In this document: positions 1 to 11,626 of the stretch, piece by piece | Layout: each line of letters opens with the position of its first letter | How positions within the stretch are numbered: position 1 is the stretch's first letter | Source of the DNA: Girardinichthys multiradiatus | Taxonomy: Eukaryota; Chordata; Actinopteri; Cyprinodontiformes; Goodeidae | Assembly: GCF_021462225.1 (NCBI RefSeq) | Contig: NC_061811.1 | Span: forward strand, 8,891,663-8,955,662 | Length of the DNA stretch: 64,000 nucleotides | Reading direction: 5' to 3' | Program-made: the position numbers and the translations under genes | Notes under the pieces: model-generated | What the model saw: the letters and a program-made list of their open reading frames with translations, nothing else | Told to the model about the DNA's origin: nothing | The model's database searches: none

Positions 1-1201
1 GCTCTGGCGGTGGGTCGAAATTCCACACGGCCTAAAGTTAACAAAACATTTAGCAAGAATTTGCACCCTGGAGAGACGTCCACTCTGAGCCAAGCTTCCC
101 TGCTGCAGTCGTCTGTTCCTGAACCGTTCGCTTAACGAGCCAACCAGGCCTTTAATACTTCCTCTGCCGAGTCAGGCAGGTTCCTGCACTGCGAGGGAGC
201 TTTACAGCATCACAGCTCATGCTAATTCAACTGAGAAGTGCAGATTTATTCCACCTTAAAAGATAAATAAAGTGTTGCTAAGGCAGTAGTTAATTGTTTT
301 TGCTGTTTTTTTGTCTACCAGCATCCTAAACATCCCACACAGGTCAAACAGTTATTGGTTTTAGGAAGTTATGACAGCTGACTGGGAAATTATTGATCAT
401 TATCAGATCTTCAGTGAATTATCAGTTTGTTACAACAGTAAAGGTAAACCTAGGTGGAACTGTGCTTATTTTATATCATTACCCTCATAGCATAATTACC
501 CAAGTCATATAAGCTAAAATATGACTTAGGCAGTTATGCTTTGAGACTAACAACATTTATTTTCAAAATGATATGTGCAAACCATCTAAGACAGCATGCA
601 TAGTAGACCTACTGAACTGGAACATACAATGCATGAGGAAAAACAAAGATGTTGGAATGGTGGTTTATTCAACCACCTTGCCCCTGAAGCGCTAAAAATT
701 ATCACTTTTCAGCTTTAACTAAACATTTTACTGCTTATTTGTTGGATGACAATATCTCTAATTTATTTAATCTTACCGCAAATTATATATCTATAGGCTG
801 AACATCATAATGTGCATCAATATATTGATACACAACACAGAGCTCATCAGTCACGAAAACATTTTAAATCAAGGCATTTACCAACCTCTCAAATGACTTT
901 AGCATTTTTCACATTTATTAAAAATAATAATAAAGATACAGTTGACATAATTTAGTTGTTAATTTTTGTTTTTTTAATTGTTAAAATAAAATTTTATTAA
1001 AGTCTCCTGCACCAGTGAGATCAGATCACGGTGGATAAAAACATCTCAACAACAATAAAAGCAACAAAGGGACAGCAGCTTGTCAAACATCAGGATCACA
1101 GCTAATGTTAGCAGGTCTGCAGCAGAGTCCATCGGGATAAAAACGCATCAGAACCGGGTCACGGCAGGGCTCAGATCGCCTGACGGTCCGCAGGGACTCA
1201 C
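1..1201. other. zfyve28 intron 1 (start of window)
   Basis: AT-rich sequence, with a GC-richer 200 bp next to the exon. I see no further coding exon, RNA gene or recognisable transposon in it. Confidence 0.6.
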
Positions 1202-1237
1202 CTTCGGTTTATAAAGCCACTTTCTGAAGCGGTTCAT
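1202..1237 (-). CDS. zfyve28: zfyve28, first coding exon (partial gene)
   Basis: The minus strand reads ATG followed by NRFRKWLYKPK, then a consensus GTGAGT donor at 1201. This is the conserved N-terminus of ZFYVE28 (LST2), a FYVE-domain protein that binds endosomal PI3P and promotes EGFR degradation. Only 12 codons are inside the window; the remaining exons, including the FYVE finger, must lie to the left, so 1-1201 is intron 1. The human protein begins with two methionines and this one with one. In human the gene neighbours CFAP99, and here cfap99 is the next gene, head to head. The identification rests on a short peptide plus synteny. The start codon follows GGAGCC, a fair Kozak context. 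Confidence 0.85.
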
Positions 1238-1420
1238 GGCTCCTTCCTTTGTCACAGCCCCTCCTCAGCTCTCCTCTGCCGGTCGGACGCCTCACGGTGA
1301 CGGCGGGCTGCTAACCTGGCTAGCTGCGGTGGATCCTCTGTCAGCCGGAGAACCAGACACTGTGGACGGATGGTTCTCCTAGACTACGGCATGGATGTGC
1401 GCCAAAACAAAGCAGATCGG
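1238..1420 (-). promoter_or_regulatory. Probable zfyve28 5' UTR and promoter
   Basis: GC-rich, CpG-containing stretch directly upstream of the zfyve28 start codon on the minus strand, in otherwise AT-rich surroundings. No TATA box is evident. It looks like a CpG-type promoter; the transcription start site cannot be placed from sequence alone. Confidence 0.45.
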
Positions 1421-3380
1421 TGGGAAGTTATTCCCATATTTCCTCAATTCTGACGCTCAGCCTGCCTCCTCCGCCCGACTGCCCGCTCCTCTCTGTCCCC
1501 AGCTAACGTTACTTCAGGACTGTCACGTTGACAACAGTCCCCGCCCACTTTCCCAGCGACGGTGCCTTCAGGGGTGGCTCCGACCAATCAGCGAAGAGGG
1601 GCACTGTACCTAGACAATACCTGTGAAAGGAGGAATGTACCTGTACTGTACCGCCCCAGCAGCCCCAAACCGAGAAGACAAGTTTCACAGGTTTCTGCTT
1701 AAATCAGGAAATCCATACTTACCATATAACCTGCGTTTGTGGTGGTTAAAATTCCGTTTGGATACTATGATTTTTTAAAATTTTAGCTTTGTCTTATGCA
1801 CCAGGTTGATCCTTTATTTGGTTTTATTTGTGTTTTTTTATTACCTACCTCTATGTGGGACAATATGTTCAGAATGTAAGTCTAAAACAGGGGTGTTCAA
1901 AGAGTGGGTCATTTGTGGCCCTTGGAAGGATTTTGTGCAACCAAAGTCCAAAATTCTAAAATCGTACAAATTTGACCCCCCAGCACAGTACAGATTAATA
2001 GTTTTTATGGATTTTTTCTAAAAAATATGAAATCTTGATTAAAACAGAAGTATTTTATAGTCTTTCATTAACCATCTTTTTGCTTTTTTGTGATATCCAG
2101 TGTCTTATTACTTGAATGCCCCCATTTACTAAACTAAAAATGCTTGCCTTTTTGAACAAAGAATGTGCCCTATCCTGTTCTTGTTGCTAAAAAAAAAAAA
2201 AAAAACTATCTAGACCAAGAACATTTAAAACAACAACTAAAATATCAGGACACTATATGCAAATCCTTTACTAGGGAAAACCATTTTTATAATTCAGATA
2301 TGCAATGATATACAGATCCCTTTTATATAAAAAATCTGACTACCTTGTGTCTTGAATTGTTCTGTGTTTAGTACTTTGCATGTAAGAAATATAGATTTAA
2401 CATATTTTTGTTTGGTTGGTTGGTTCTTTTGTTCTTTTGTTTTTATTTGTTACCTGTTTTGTAGTGTTTGGTTTTAATTTGGTGCAGATTTTATAACTTT
2501 CTGATATCAATTACCATTTAATTAGAGTTGTGCAATACAGTATACTGACACATCAGTTTGTGTGCAGTATCACAGTCAAAAAGGACTGCCTGACAGTATT
2601 ATACTTGGTCAGTTTGGACTTTCACAGCCCTTGATATCCGCACTGAGGTAGGCTTTAGAGTAGTGACGTCCTGGGGAGAGTACTGAGGGCATTATGAGAA
2701 TGGATTTTAGTAACAGAGAAGAGTGAATCAATAGTGTCATCAGATGATTTAACAACAGCATTGAAATCTTAAGACTATGCAGCCAAATTCATTTACCTCT
2801 TCTTTTTGCTTTTAAATTTTCCAGTTTTGCATCTATTTCCCCTTCGATCTCTTTGTTGGTCACTTCTTGTGTTCTGTTCTTCCTCCATCTTTTTGATATT
2901 TAATTTTAAAACACACCTGTCTTCTATGGCCTTAAGAATATATCGCACAGTTTAGCTTTAATCCAAATTAGTCCCTGTCTCTGGATGTTTGGAGTGAGAT
3001 GCATTGGTTCATTCCAAACATGGCTTCAGTCGTTCAATAACTGATTGTCTATTGAAGGTTTACTATGGGTTGGCATAGATTTTATGTTTACCAAAATAAC
3101 ACACAAACATTCCGTGAATTTACAAAGCATTCTTTATTGACTCTTGTTCTTTAATGTTAAATTATAATGGTTCAAATTAAATCTTTATTAAAAACCCAGA
3201 GGGAACAATTTTATACCTGAAGCCTCAGTAAAACCTTTTTCAGGTTTCCATTTAAACAGCTGTTGACTATATTTGACGTGGTAAAATATTAAAATAACAT
3301 TTATTTTCGCTTTTATTTCATCTGTTTATGTGACGTCTGTGTGACTGGCCTAACATCTCCAACAGCACGTGAAGGCAACG
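1421..3380. other. zfyve28-cfap99 intergenic spacer
   Basis: About 2 kb of mostly AT-rich DNA between two divergent genes. Apart from the hAT-like fragment near 1888, I see no coding exon or RNA gene. Confidence 0.5.
1888..2035 (+). repeat. hAT-like transposon fragment
   Basis: Starts with CAGGGGTGTTCAAAG, the kind of terminus seen on many teleost hAT-type elements, and continues with the 'gtcatttgtggccc' sequence typical of that repeat. A second copy with nearly the same start is at 4953. No transposase reading frame is present. Confidence 0.45.
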
Positions 3381-3392
3381 CCCAGCTGGTGC

Positions 3393-3400
3393 TGACGTCA
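3393..3400 (+). promoter_or_regulatory. CRE palindrome upstream of cfap99
   Basis: A perfect TGACGTCA cAMP-response-element palindrome within a short CpG-rich stretch about 350 bp upstream of the cfap99 start codon. It marks a likely core promoter region. Binding by CREB/ATF factors is inferred from the motif only. Confidence 0.45.
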
Positions 3401-3606
3401 CGTCGCACTGACCGTTATGGCGGCCAACAAAGGATCAGGATGTCGCGATGTTAATCTGCGTGGATTAAAAACCACGAGTGGCTTGAAAGATTGAAACCAA
3501 CATCCAAGCTATAAAACAGATTTCATCCCTTCAGACAGAACTGGTGGTTCTGCTGGGCTCACAGCGCCGCCATATTCAGGAACAGCTTTGTGAACGTCTG
3601 TTGTCT

Positions 3607-3619
3607 GTTGCTAGGCAAC
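3607..3619 (+). promoter_or_regulatory. RFX X-box upstream of cfap99
   Basis: GTTGCT-A-GGCAAC is an imperfect palindrome that fits the RFX X-box (GTHNYY, short spacer, RRNAAC) with both half-sites complete. It lies 127 bp upstream of the cfap99 start codon. RFX factors, often with FOXJ1, drive genes of motile cilia, which fits the function of cfap99. Confidence 0.6.
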
Positions 3620-3745
3620 TGGACGCTGTCACAGGGTTGGAGATGCTTTCAAGCCAAACCTGAAAATAAAAACCTGCAGTTGGTGGCACAAACTGCAGGT
3701 TTACGGGTGAACCAGCTATCTCCTGACTTCTCGGATGATCTAAAG

Positions 3746-6700
3746 ATGGCATCCAGGTTCGGATCCCTGGTGAAGGAAGCCTGTGTGCTGCTCGATAAAT
3801 TCACATCCGACAACCGGTGTGTGGACGTGTTCATAGAAGAGGCTTCCACATCCACAGACCTGCAGGTATTACATACAGAATAACGCCCCTTTGATGCTGG
3901 AGATGACGCCTGCTTTAATTGAACCTGTCACCTGTTGCAGAGCATTGATCCTGCGGAGAGGAAGTTCATCCTGGAAGTTGTTTCTGGATGTGTCGAATAT
4001 AAAAAGCTGCTGAATGTTGTTATCAGTGCGTTCTACGGTCAGAATAAGAAGTGGCTCTGCAGAAGTGACCGCAGCCAGTTCATCAGTAAGCAAACTGAAT
4101 AGGATGACAGCCTTAATAAAAAGGATGACCTCTGACATGTTTGCTATATGCTTTCCCAGTTACCTGCTACCTTGCCATATTTTCTCTTGATGAACTTGGG
4201 CTTGAACATTTTAGCAGCATAATTAAATCTCTGGGCACCCTGAAGATGCACTTGGTGAGTGTCTGAACACAGTCAGAAAAACAAATCATTAGTAGATCTG
4301 TTATAGTTCTTCCTGTCTGTTTAGTTTCTAGACTTTTTCTTCTCAAATCTCACCTCATGGATACAAGAGGAGTGGAACAGCATCTATGAGGCTGAATTTG
4401 TGGAAAGGCTCTGGATTGGCCCTCTGCTCAGGTAATAAGGAACTGATTGCTGAGAAGAATTTGGAACCATTTATTTCAAAGTCAAAGCAATGTGTCTGTG
4501 TGTCCTTTAGGTGGCGCCCTGAGATCAATCTTCTCATGGATCAGCTTGCTGTAACAAAAGAGAGTGAAGTCAGAAGAGGTCCAGTTAAAACCACCCAGTG
4601 TCAGGAGTTTAACCTCTCCAAACCTAAACCTCGACCTCTACCCATGCCGGAGCTGATCCCCCTGCGAGAAAAGTCCAAATCAGTTAGGGAAAAAATGTCT
4701 TGAATGTTTTCATGTCCTTAAATAGACAGAATAGAGCTCCAGGTAGGCATCCAAGTTGCTGGAAGGCAACACATAATGGTGCATGTGTGAACATCAATAA
4801 TTTCATTGAATACAGCAAGCAACCTTTTACCGTTTTGGAAAACCCCATCAAGACCCATCATAATGTTGGTTTATTTTTTCAATTTGGTGGAAATACATGT
4901 AATGTTGGTTGCAGTAAATTATAGTTCAGGCTATTAATTTGCTCTGTAGGCCAGGGGTGTCCAAAGTGCCGCCCTTGACCACAGTTCAAGGATGGCATAA
5001 ATTTGGTTTGCCAACTCAGGGGGTTGAAGCAGATAAACATTTTAAACAAATGTTTGGCTCCAATTTTCTCTGATGGGATGCCTTTCAACTATTTATCTTT
5101 TATCAGCCATGTTTTTTGCTTTTCATTTATTTGATAGTACTTTTACTGAAAAGCAAACTTTTGTTTAACTGGAAGTGTGATTTCTACCTTTTTCTTTCAT
5201 AATGAGATAAACAATGAGGCTGAAATTATTCTGTAAATGGAAGAAATGTATGAAAATTATAAGCAAAGAGGCAAAGTTTACTGTTATAGCAGACTATGGC
5301 CTACAGAGTTTAGTACTTAAAAGTGCAATCAACATTAATTTATCCCAGTTAAAATGTAAAGATTAAAGTAAATTTATGTTTAATGATGTCTTTGAACATT
5401 GGACTTTACAAAAATTTCATAGCGATACCATAATAATGTTATTGATTCAGGGAAAGAGTTGCATTTTAACAGGTCTATATAACTTAATAAGCAATAACTG
5501 TTATACTCACCTGTTAGAGTGAATATACTGTTTTTCCCACACAATCTTTTTCTGAAATATTGCATCTTTCATAGGGATATACCCAAAAAGGGTTAATTAT
5601 CTTCTGGTGCATCACATGTTCTGCTTTGCTTTTGTAGGTACCAAACACTACTTACACGGCTCCAAGAGAAGTGCAGATACTAGAGAAGATTAAGCAGCAG
5701 AACCAGCAAAAGGCTGAGGTACAATGTCTGCTTTCGCCTTCATCTTCACAAAAAGGTTTTGACATCTGGACATAAAATATGGCAGATAAATGTGACGCAG
5801 AGGCCTTAATGTTCCACAGGGTCAAATGTTGGACATTTTATTACTAATAGTGTTTGTTTAACCTATATATTGCACCTAAATATACCCAGGAAAGGTCCTG
5901 GTACTGCATGTTGTATGAGTAGAGCAGCCAGAGCAGCAGTAACACAACCAAGAGAAACAACCCAATCAGGAAACACCTACAACAGCTTCACATTGATTGT
6001 AGTACAGCATGCACTCACTACTACATCTGTGTCCTTTCAACCCAAGGAACTCCTGATTGATGCAAAAATGAACCATTTCAGATGTGGGAATCCTCAGAAA
6101 TCGGAGCTCACAAAGGTATAAACTATTTCCTGCTTTACATGCATTCTAAAAAAAAAATCTTACGTGAATCATGTTCAAACCTTAAACATGCCTCGTTTTC
6201 ATTAGTTCTGGCATATATTAAAAATTGTATCAGTCAGTCAGTCATTTTCTACCGCTTATTCCATAGTGGGTCGCGGGGAGCTGGTGCTCAAACTCCAGCA
6301 GTCTATGGGCGAGAGGCAGGGTAAACCCTGGACAGGTTGCCAGTCCATCGCAGGGCAACACACAAACAACCATCCACACACTCATTCATACACCTAAAGG
6401 CAATTTAGAGTGACCAATTAACCTAACAAGCATGTCTTTGGACTGTGGGAGGAAGCCGGAGTACCCGGTGAGAACCCACGCATGCACAGGGAGAACATGC
6501 AAACTCCATGCAGAAAGACCCCCGGCCGGGATTCGAACAAAGGACCTCCTTGCTGAAAGGCAACAATAATGAAAACATGTTTATTCTCAGAATCCTAATA
6601 TTAGCACCTCCATTGGAAATTGAATGACTGTATTGGGCCTATTCACTAAATGAATTCATAATCGAACTATAAGTAATTTTTAAATGGCGGATTTAACTTT

Positions 6701-9700
6701 AAGGAACCAATTCATGAGAGAAATTTATCAGAGAAAATGCTGGAGGTTGGGCACCAGAAAAAAAGGTCCGTTTAAGTCCAGACTGAAAATGTATCCTTTT
6801 TCCCTGGCCTCAACACTAGATAAATTGAGTATACCTTGGTTTGTTACGTTTATTGTTATTTTATTGCTAATTGTATTATAAATGTAATTTTATTCTCTCT
6901 TTTTATTTTATTCAATTCAAATTCAATTTAAATTCAATTTAATTCAAAAATACTTTATTCATCCCAAAGGGAAATTAAATCATTTTATACCTATTTGTAT
7001 TTGTGAGGCAATAACTATTGTGCAGCTGACTATTGTGCAACTATTGTGTCAGCTGAGGTTGTTTTAAATGTGCTATATAAATACATTAAATTGAATTAAA
7101 AAACTTCTTAGCTCTCAGAAACACACAGAATTCAGGATGAATGTTTTTGACATGTCAACACTTGAAACGACTGTTAGTTGTTTATCTTTTCAGAGGACAG
7201 AAACTATAAATAAAAACTATAAGATAAAAACTATAAGAACCAGACGACGTCGTGTATTCAAATGTTCTTAGCAGAGGGAAAGCCCAAGGTTGTATCCTCA
7301 CGACTTAGTTTTAACCATAGCTGACAAAAGATAGTTAACTTTTAAAAGCTTTAAAATTTTGCTAAGTGATTTTTACAATCACTTTAGTTTTTTTTGTTTT
7401 TTTATCTCAAGAGTGCTGCCTGTGCAATTAAAAGATGATTTAGTCCAATCTAATGTCGTCTATTAGCATGGTTACCTGTCTTGGCCAGCATATGGCAGTG
7501 TTCACCTCAGTGTATGAATAACCATGTTCAGTGTCAGTTTATGTGCATCTCACACTACATTACACTACAAGCAATAGAAATAAAATTGAACAAAAGTTTA
7601 GAAAATGTGTTGTTTTCCATCCCTCTGTAAAAATAAATGACGATTTCACATTCGAGTAATCAGTTACACAACGTTAGTGGAGAACTTCGCTTTGTGTTGC
7701 AGAGAGTGATTTCCCAGATTAATGCAGAAGTCGACTCCAAACTGAAGTTTGATTCGTTTCATTCATCAGGAATTCCTCCCAGTAAGAAGGTAGTGATTCA
7801 CTGTTACACCTGCTGCGGTCATCTCTATGCATGCCGTCCACAAGGACATTTATTGAATCATTGCAGGTTGACAGCTGCTCAGTCAAGCTTAATAATGCAG
7901 CCATTCGGAGAAGAGAGGCTTTGCATGATCGTCAGGTGAAGGAGGAGCTACAGAGGTACGGAAAAACCTGCTTGTTCTTGCTTGCGGTCATAAAAGAGCT
8001 GCATGATATTAGACAGACATATAGACCCAATAAAGTGAGTAGTCTATTTAAATACTAGGGAAAAAATGACTTCCATCTCAACAACATAGTTTTTTAGAAA
8101 AGTTGCATCTGACTACATCTACTGTTTACATTCCTAACATTAACGTTTTCTGCAGCAATAAACAGCAAACATTCGCTAATATATTACTGGCATACAGAGT
8201 CTGAATGCATGGTACTTATATATTTAGCTAGTATTAATTACAGTATCTGCTTATAAAAATCTATATCTGCCCTTAGACATCTATACCTACTTATAAATAT
8301 CTAGATCTGCTAATAAATATCTAGACCTGCTTATTTTGGGCCTATTTGAGGCTGATTATATTTTCACGAAACATCACAGATGAGAAACGAAACAAACACA
8401 CTGCATAAGTCACCTTGTAACCCTAAAATAACTTCATTTTCTTTGGAAGAAATAACCACAATTTACTCGATAACTGTGTCTTTAAGCTTTCATGGCTGCA
8501 GGTTTATTTTTGTCATCAAGCCTTTCTCTTCATAAGAAGCCACTGATTTCAGTGAGGCTGATCCAGACTTTAAAAAAAACATCTGTTTGATCAGAATAGA
8601 GCGACTGGTGCAAGGAGCTCGAGACCCCTCGCCTTACCTGCAGAGGCAGAGGGAGATGCTGGAGAAGGACCTTCAGGAAAAGCTGCAAACGACTGAACGA
8701 AAGCGGCTGGAGACACAGATCAGCGAACAGGAGGTAGCTCTGGCTCGGACTCGAATTACTGAACGAAACCAAAAGGCGGCTCAGCTGAAGAAAGAAGAGG
8801 TGCGTAATCATCAGTTGACGGTGTTCAGAAACGTTTTCACAGAAGATTAAAGCGTGCAAAGAAACTGGGGATTAATTATGTAAAGCATTGTGTTGTTTAT
8901 TACCCTTTATCATAGATGAATTTGCAAATATGCATAAAAATATCTTTTTCTCCAGACTGCTCAGCTCATGCAGATATATGCAGAAAAACGTCTGAAGGAG
9001 GAGAAAGAATTCAGAGACTTGGTGCAACAAGTGACAGAGGGCCAGAATAACACAAAAGCAGCTAAAGAAGAGATCAGGAAATTAAAGCAGAAAATTGGTA
9101 CGCTTTGTCCTGTGATGGCATAGAAAGAGTAATTTTATGATTCGTTATTAATTCTGGTCAGTTTAATCCACATTTGACAGTGAAAGAAGTATCAGAGCAA
9201 AGTCAGGAGCTCCTTCGTCAAGCACTCGAGGAACAACAGGAGGAGCTCTGCAGAAAGTTTAAAATCATCCATGAAATTCACGCCATTGAGTCGCTCCCTC
9301 GCATCAGACCGAGCAGCTTTGATGACACGGAGGTTAGTGGGTTTCACTCACAGCGTCATGGATCCCTCTGGGACCTCTAACCCATCTCTTCATGACAGAC
9401 TGGAGGCCATGAGCTGCTCAGTGAGATGTCCCTGGTTGAGCTGAAGGAGAGGCTGGCTCTGCTCAGGCAGCACCAGCAGACACAACAGGAGGAGAGACGG
9501 AGCCACATTCTAGAGGAGAAGCAGAAAAAGAAGCAGGAGATGCTGGAGACACTGGACAACATTGAGCTCCACAGGAGAGTGCTGGCAAAAGAAGCAGCTG
9601 AAAGGTCAGAGGTGGTCTGAACTCCTGTTTACCATAAGAGCAGTGGATTACGACTTGTACCAATGGTGATTTTGGCACAATGCAGGAAAGAGGAAAAGAA

Positions 9701-10034
9701 GGCCAAGCAGGAGCTCCAACAGCAGCTAGTGGCTCAGGATGAGACCATTCTGGCTCTGAAGAAGAAGCTCGAGGAGAAGAAGCAGGCTTGCCAGAGAGTG
9801 AGGCAAGCTGAGAGGAGCAGGACCAAACCCTGCAAGAAGACCCCCACGGGAACGCCTAGTCAGGCGAGTTTCCTCCAGGAATCAACCTTGACTTCCATCA
9901 ATTTGGTGGTCTTTGTGTTTCTGCTTTTACAACGTTAATAATTCTCTTTTCTTCTTTTTTAGAGAGATTTAAAGGAGAAAACATGGGAGGAACTGGAGCA
10001 GAGCATAGCCCGTTATATTCAGGAAACACAGTGA
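3746..10034 (+). CDS. cfap99: cfap99, cilia- and flagella-associated protein 99
   Basis: Fifteen coding exons: 3746-3865, 3941-4085, 4160-4254, 4325-4431, 4511-4682, 5638-5718, 6047-6115, 7703-7789, 7867-7955, 8595-8799, 8956-9097, 9181-9332, 9399-9604, 9686-9863, 9963-10034. They join in one frame to 639 residues. The N-terminal third is a compact helical domain (KKLL, YLAIFSLDELG, WIQEEW) matching CFAP99. A proline-rich linker follows (PRPLPMPELIPL), then a long charged coiled coil. The block MSLVELKERLALL near residue 500 matches human MSVVELRERLALL. CFAP99 is an axonemal protein of motile cilia and sperm flagella. The ATG at 3746 gives an N-terminus like the family and has an X-box upstream. 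Intron 14 appears to use a GC donor. An ATTAAA at 10154 is the likely poly(A) signal. Confidence 0.9.
4953..5100 (+). repeat. hAT-like transposon fragment in cfap99 intron 5
   Basis: Begins CAGGGGTGTCCAAAG, almost the same start as the repeat at 1888, followed by related sequence. It is short and non-coding. Its length and right edge are uncertain. Confidence 0.45.
6231..6560 (+). repeat. L2-like LINE 3' end or derived SINE
   Basis: Contains sequence blocks very common in fish genomes: a gtgggtcgcgggg block, gcaatttagagtgacc, and a 'gactgtgggaggaagccggag' type block, ending near gggattcgaac. Related sequence in the opposite orientation is at 51940-52170, with a shorter piece at 58325-58400. 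It sits in cfap99 intron 7. The family name is from memory. Confidence 0.6.
6895..7100 (+). repeat. Dispersed teleost repeat ('tactttattcatccc' type)
   Basis: Tandem-like ATTCAA runs lead into the phrase tactttattcatcccaaag, found in many fish repeats. Related sequence appears near 60930 (agactttataatctcac). No reading frame is preserved. Lies in cfap99 intron 7. Confidence 0.45.
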
Positions 10035-10153
10035 TTCAACCTCTTCAGAGAAAACACGTCAAGGACATGTGAACTATACTCCCTAAGATGATTCATGTTT
10101 TATCTTCTTATAATCTTAAAGTTCTCTGACTTGTCTTTTTTCTATGAAATCTG

Positions 10154-10159
10154 ATTAAA
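10154..10159 (+). other. cfap99 poly(A) signal
   Basis: ATTAAA about 120 nt after the cfap99 stop codon. It is the first good hexamer downstream. Confidence 0.45.
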
Positions 10160-10439
10160 AAAACTGTTCAGTTTGGCTGTTGTTTATTCACAGAATCAGC
10201 CTTCCCGTTTCAAGGCCAGATCTTTGTTTCATTTCCCCCTGCAGCTTCATTAAGTGTGAAAAGGTGAATAGGGAAGTGGACCTTCAATCTGTAACTCATG
10301 AGGGGATTTTTCCGTCCCAACAAAACCAGTTACTGGAAACAAGTTAGAGCTGCACTCAACATTACTCAGTATGTCTGGCAGAAATTAATACCCCATCTAA
10401 ATCATATTAATGTACATGTTTCCATACAGCAAAAATAAT

Positions 10440-10580
10440 CAACCAGTCAAACTTTATTTATACAGGACTTTCCTTACAGTCAAGTGTAACCATAAAGTGC
10501 TTTATAGAGGTTAAAAACAGACTTGTTACAGTATTTCTATACTAGAGACACACAATGAAATGATCAAAATGATCACCTCA
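10440..10580 (+). repeat. Dispersed repeat fragment ('ctttatttatac' type)
   Basis: Contains 'aaactttatttatacagg' and 'aaagtgctttatagaggtt', phrases typical of a widespread fish repeat that also appears in longer form at 40690-41210. Non-coding. Confidence 0.35.
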
Positions 10581-10739
10581 AGTAAACAAGCAGTTTGAAG
10601 AATAAAAGTAAGAGAAATCAATCAATTATTGAGAATGAGGAACAGTGAAATGAGGAACCAAGGAACCATGTTTATTAGCCTAGAACACATGATAAAGTAC
10701 AACAAGATGTTTTTATGCTCATTTCAGGAAACCTGTACA

Positions 10740-11385
10740 TTTTAGAATATTTTGAGTGGCAGCATTTTGTAATTGCCTTGGTATCTTATATAATAAATCC
10801 TTGATGTGAAAAACAATATGTAAATACTTGATGGATTTAAAAAAATACATCATTCACAATTCATATAAATAAAATAAATACCTAACATCACAAATGAATG
10901 AGGGTGAATAAAGCAGGTTACACTGATGTGAATAAAAATGTGTCACACAATAAAAAGAATAAAAATATTTATATAAAGCGTAAATTATTCATGTCAATAA
11001 CAATATGTTAAATTGATTTGATTCAAAATATGAGATGTTTTAAAAAATGTAACGAAACTGATTGAATAAAAATATGAGATAAATAGAAAATGTGCAACAT
11101 GAATAATCTGGGTTAATAAAAGCATGTTACTTAATAGATGCTTGGTGTGAATAAAAATATGGGGAAAAAAAATAAATATATGTAATCCACTGAATTAATG
11201 ACCTGAAGGTCGAATAAAAAATATAGATCCATATATAAAATTATATATCACAAATTATTAATGTACATAACAAGTACGTTACATAATAAAGGGTTGTTGT
11301 GAATAAAGATATGTAACTTAACAGATGCTTGGTGTGAATAAATATATTTTATATGATAAATGATAGATAAATGTAAAACAATAAA
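10740..11385 (+). repeat. AT-rich degenerate minisatellite
   Basis: A run of about 650 bp in which the phrase gtgtgaataaaaatatg recurs with variation. The longer unit 'cagatgcttggtgtgaata' occurs near 11140 and again near 11325, and 'acataataaa' phrases lie between. The sequence is over three quarters A+T. It fills most of the spacer between cfap99 and the next gene. Confidence 0.55.
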
Positions 11386-11626
11386 CTTGGGGCACCTGCG
11401 CCCCTGCTGGCCGTTGCCTGTAACAGCAGCAGCTCCGCTCTGGATCCTGCCCATTTTCTCTCGTTTTTAACCTCCAAAGTAAAATCACATGACGCGCATT
11501 TTGTCATATGACAGCGATGAGAGAGTTGATTCTTGGGTGAATAAGGATCTGGTGTTTTCAGAGCCGCTCAGTGATGAGATGCTGCAGGCAGACCCAGGCT
11601 GGAGGTTCTGGCTGATCCGCAGGAGG

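Noticed and set aside
1395..1613. 72-codon plus-strand frame next to the zfyve28 promoter
   Set aside because: CpG-rich promoter DNA with no splice partner or family similarity; starts in the divergent promoter region.
3590..3745. N-terminal extension of cfap99
   Set aside because: The open frame has no ATG before 3746, and the protein from 3746 aligns with the family N-terminus; the X-box lies inside the extension.
11489..11626. Earlier in-frame start for the membrane-protein gene
   Set aside because: It would put 46 charged residues ahead of a good signal peptide; ATG at 11627 has a strong context (GAGGATGG).
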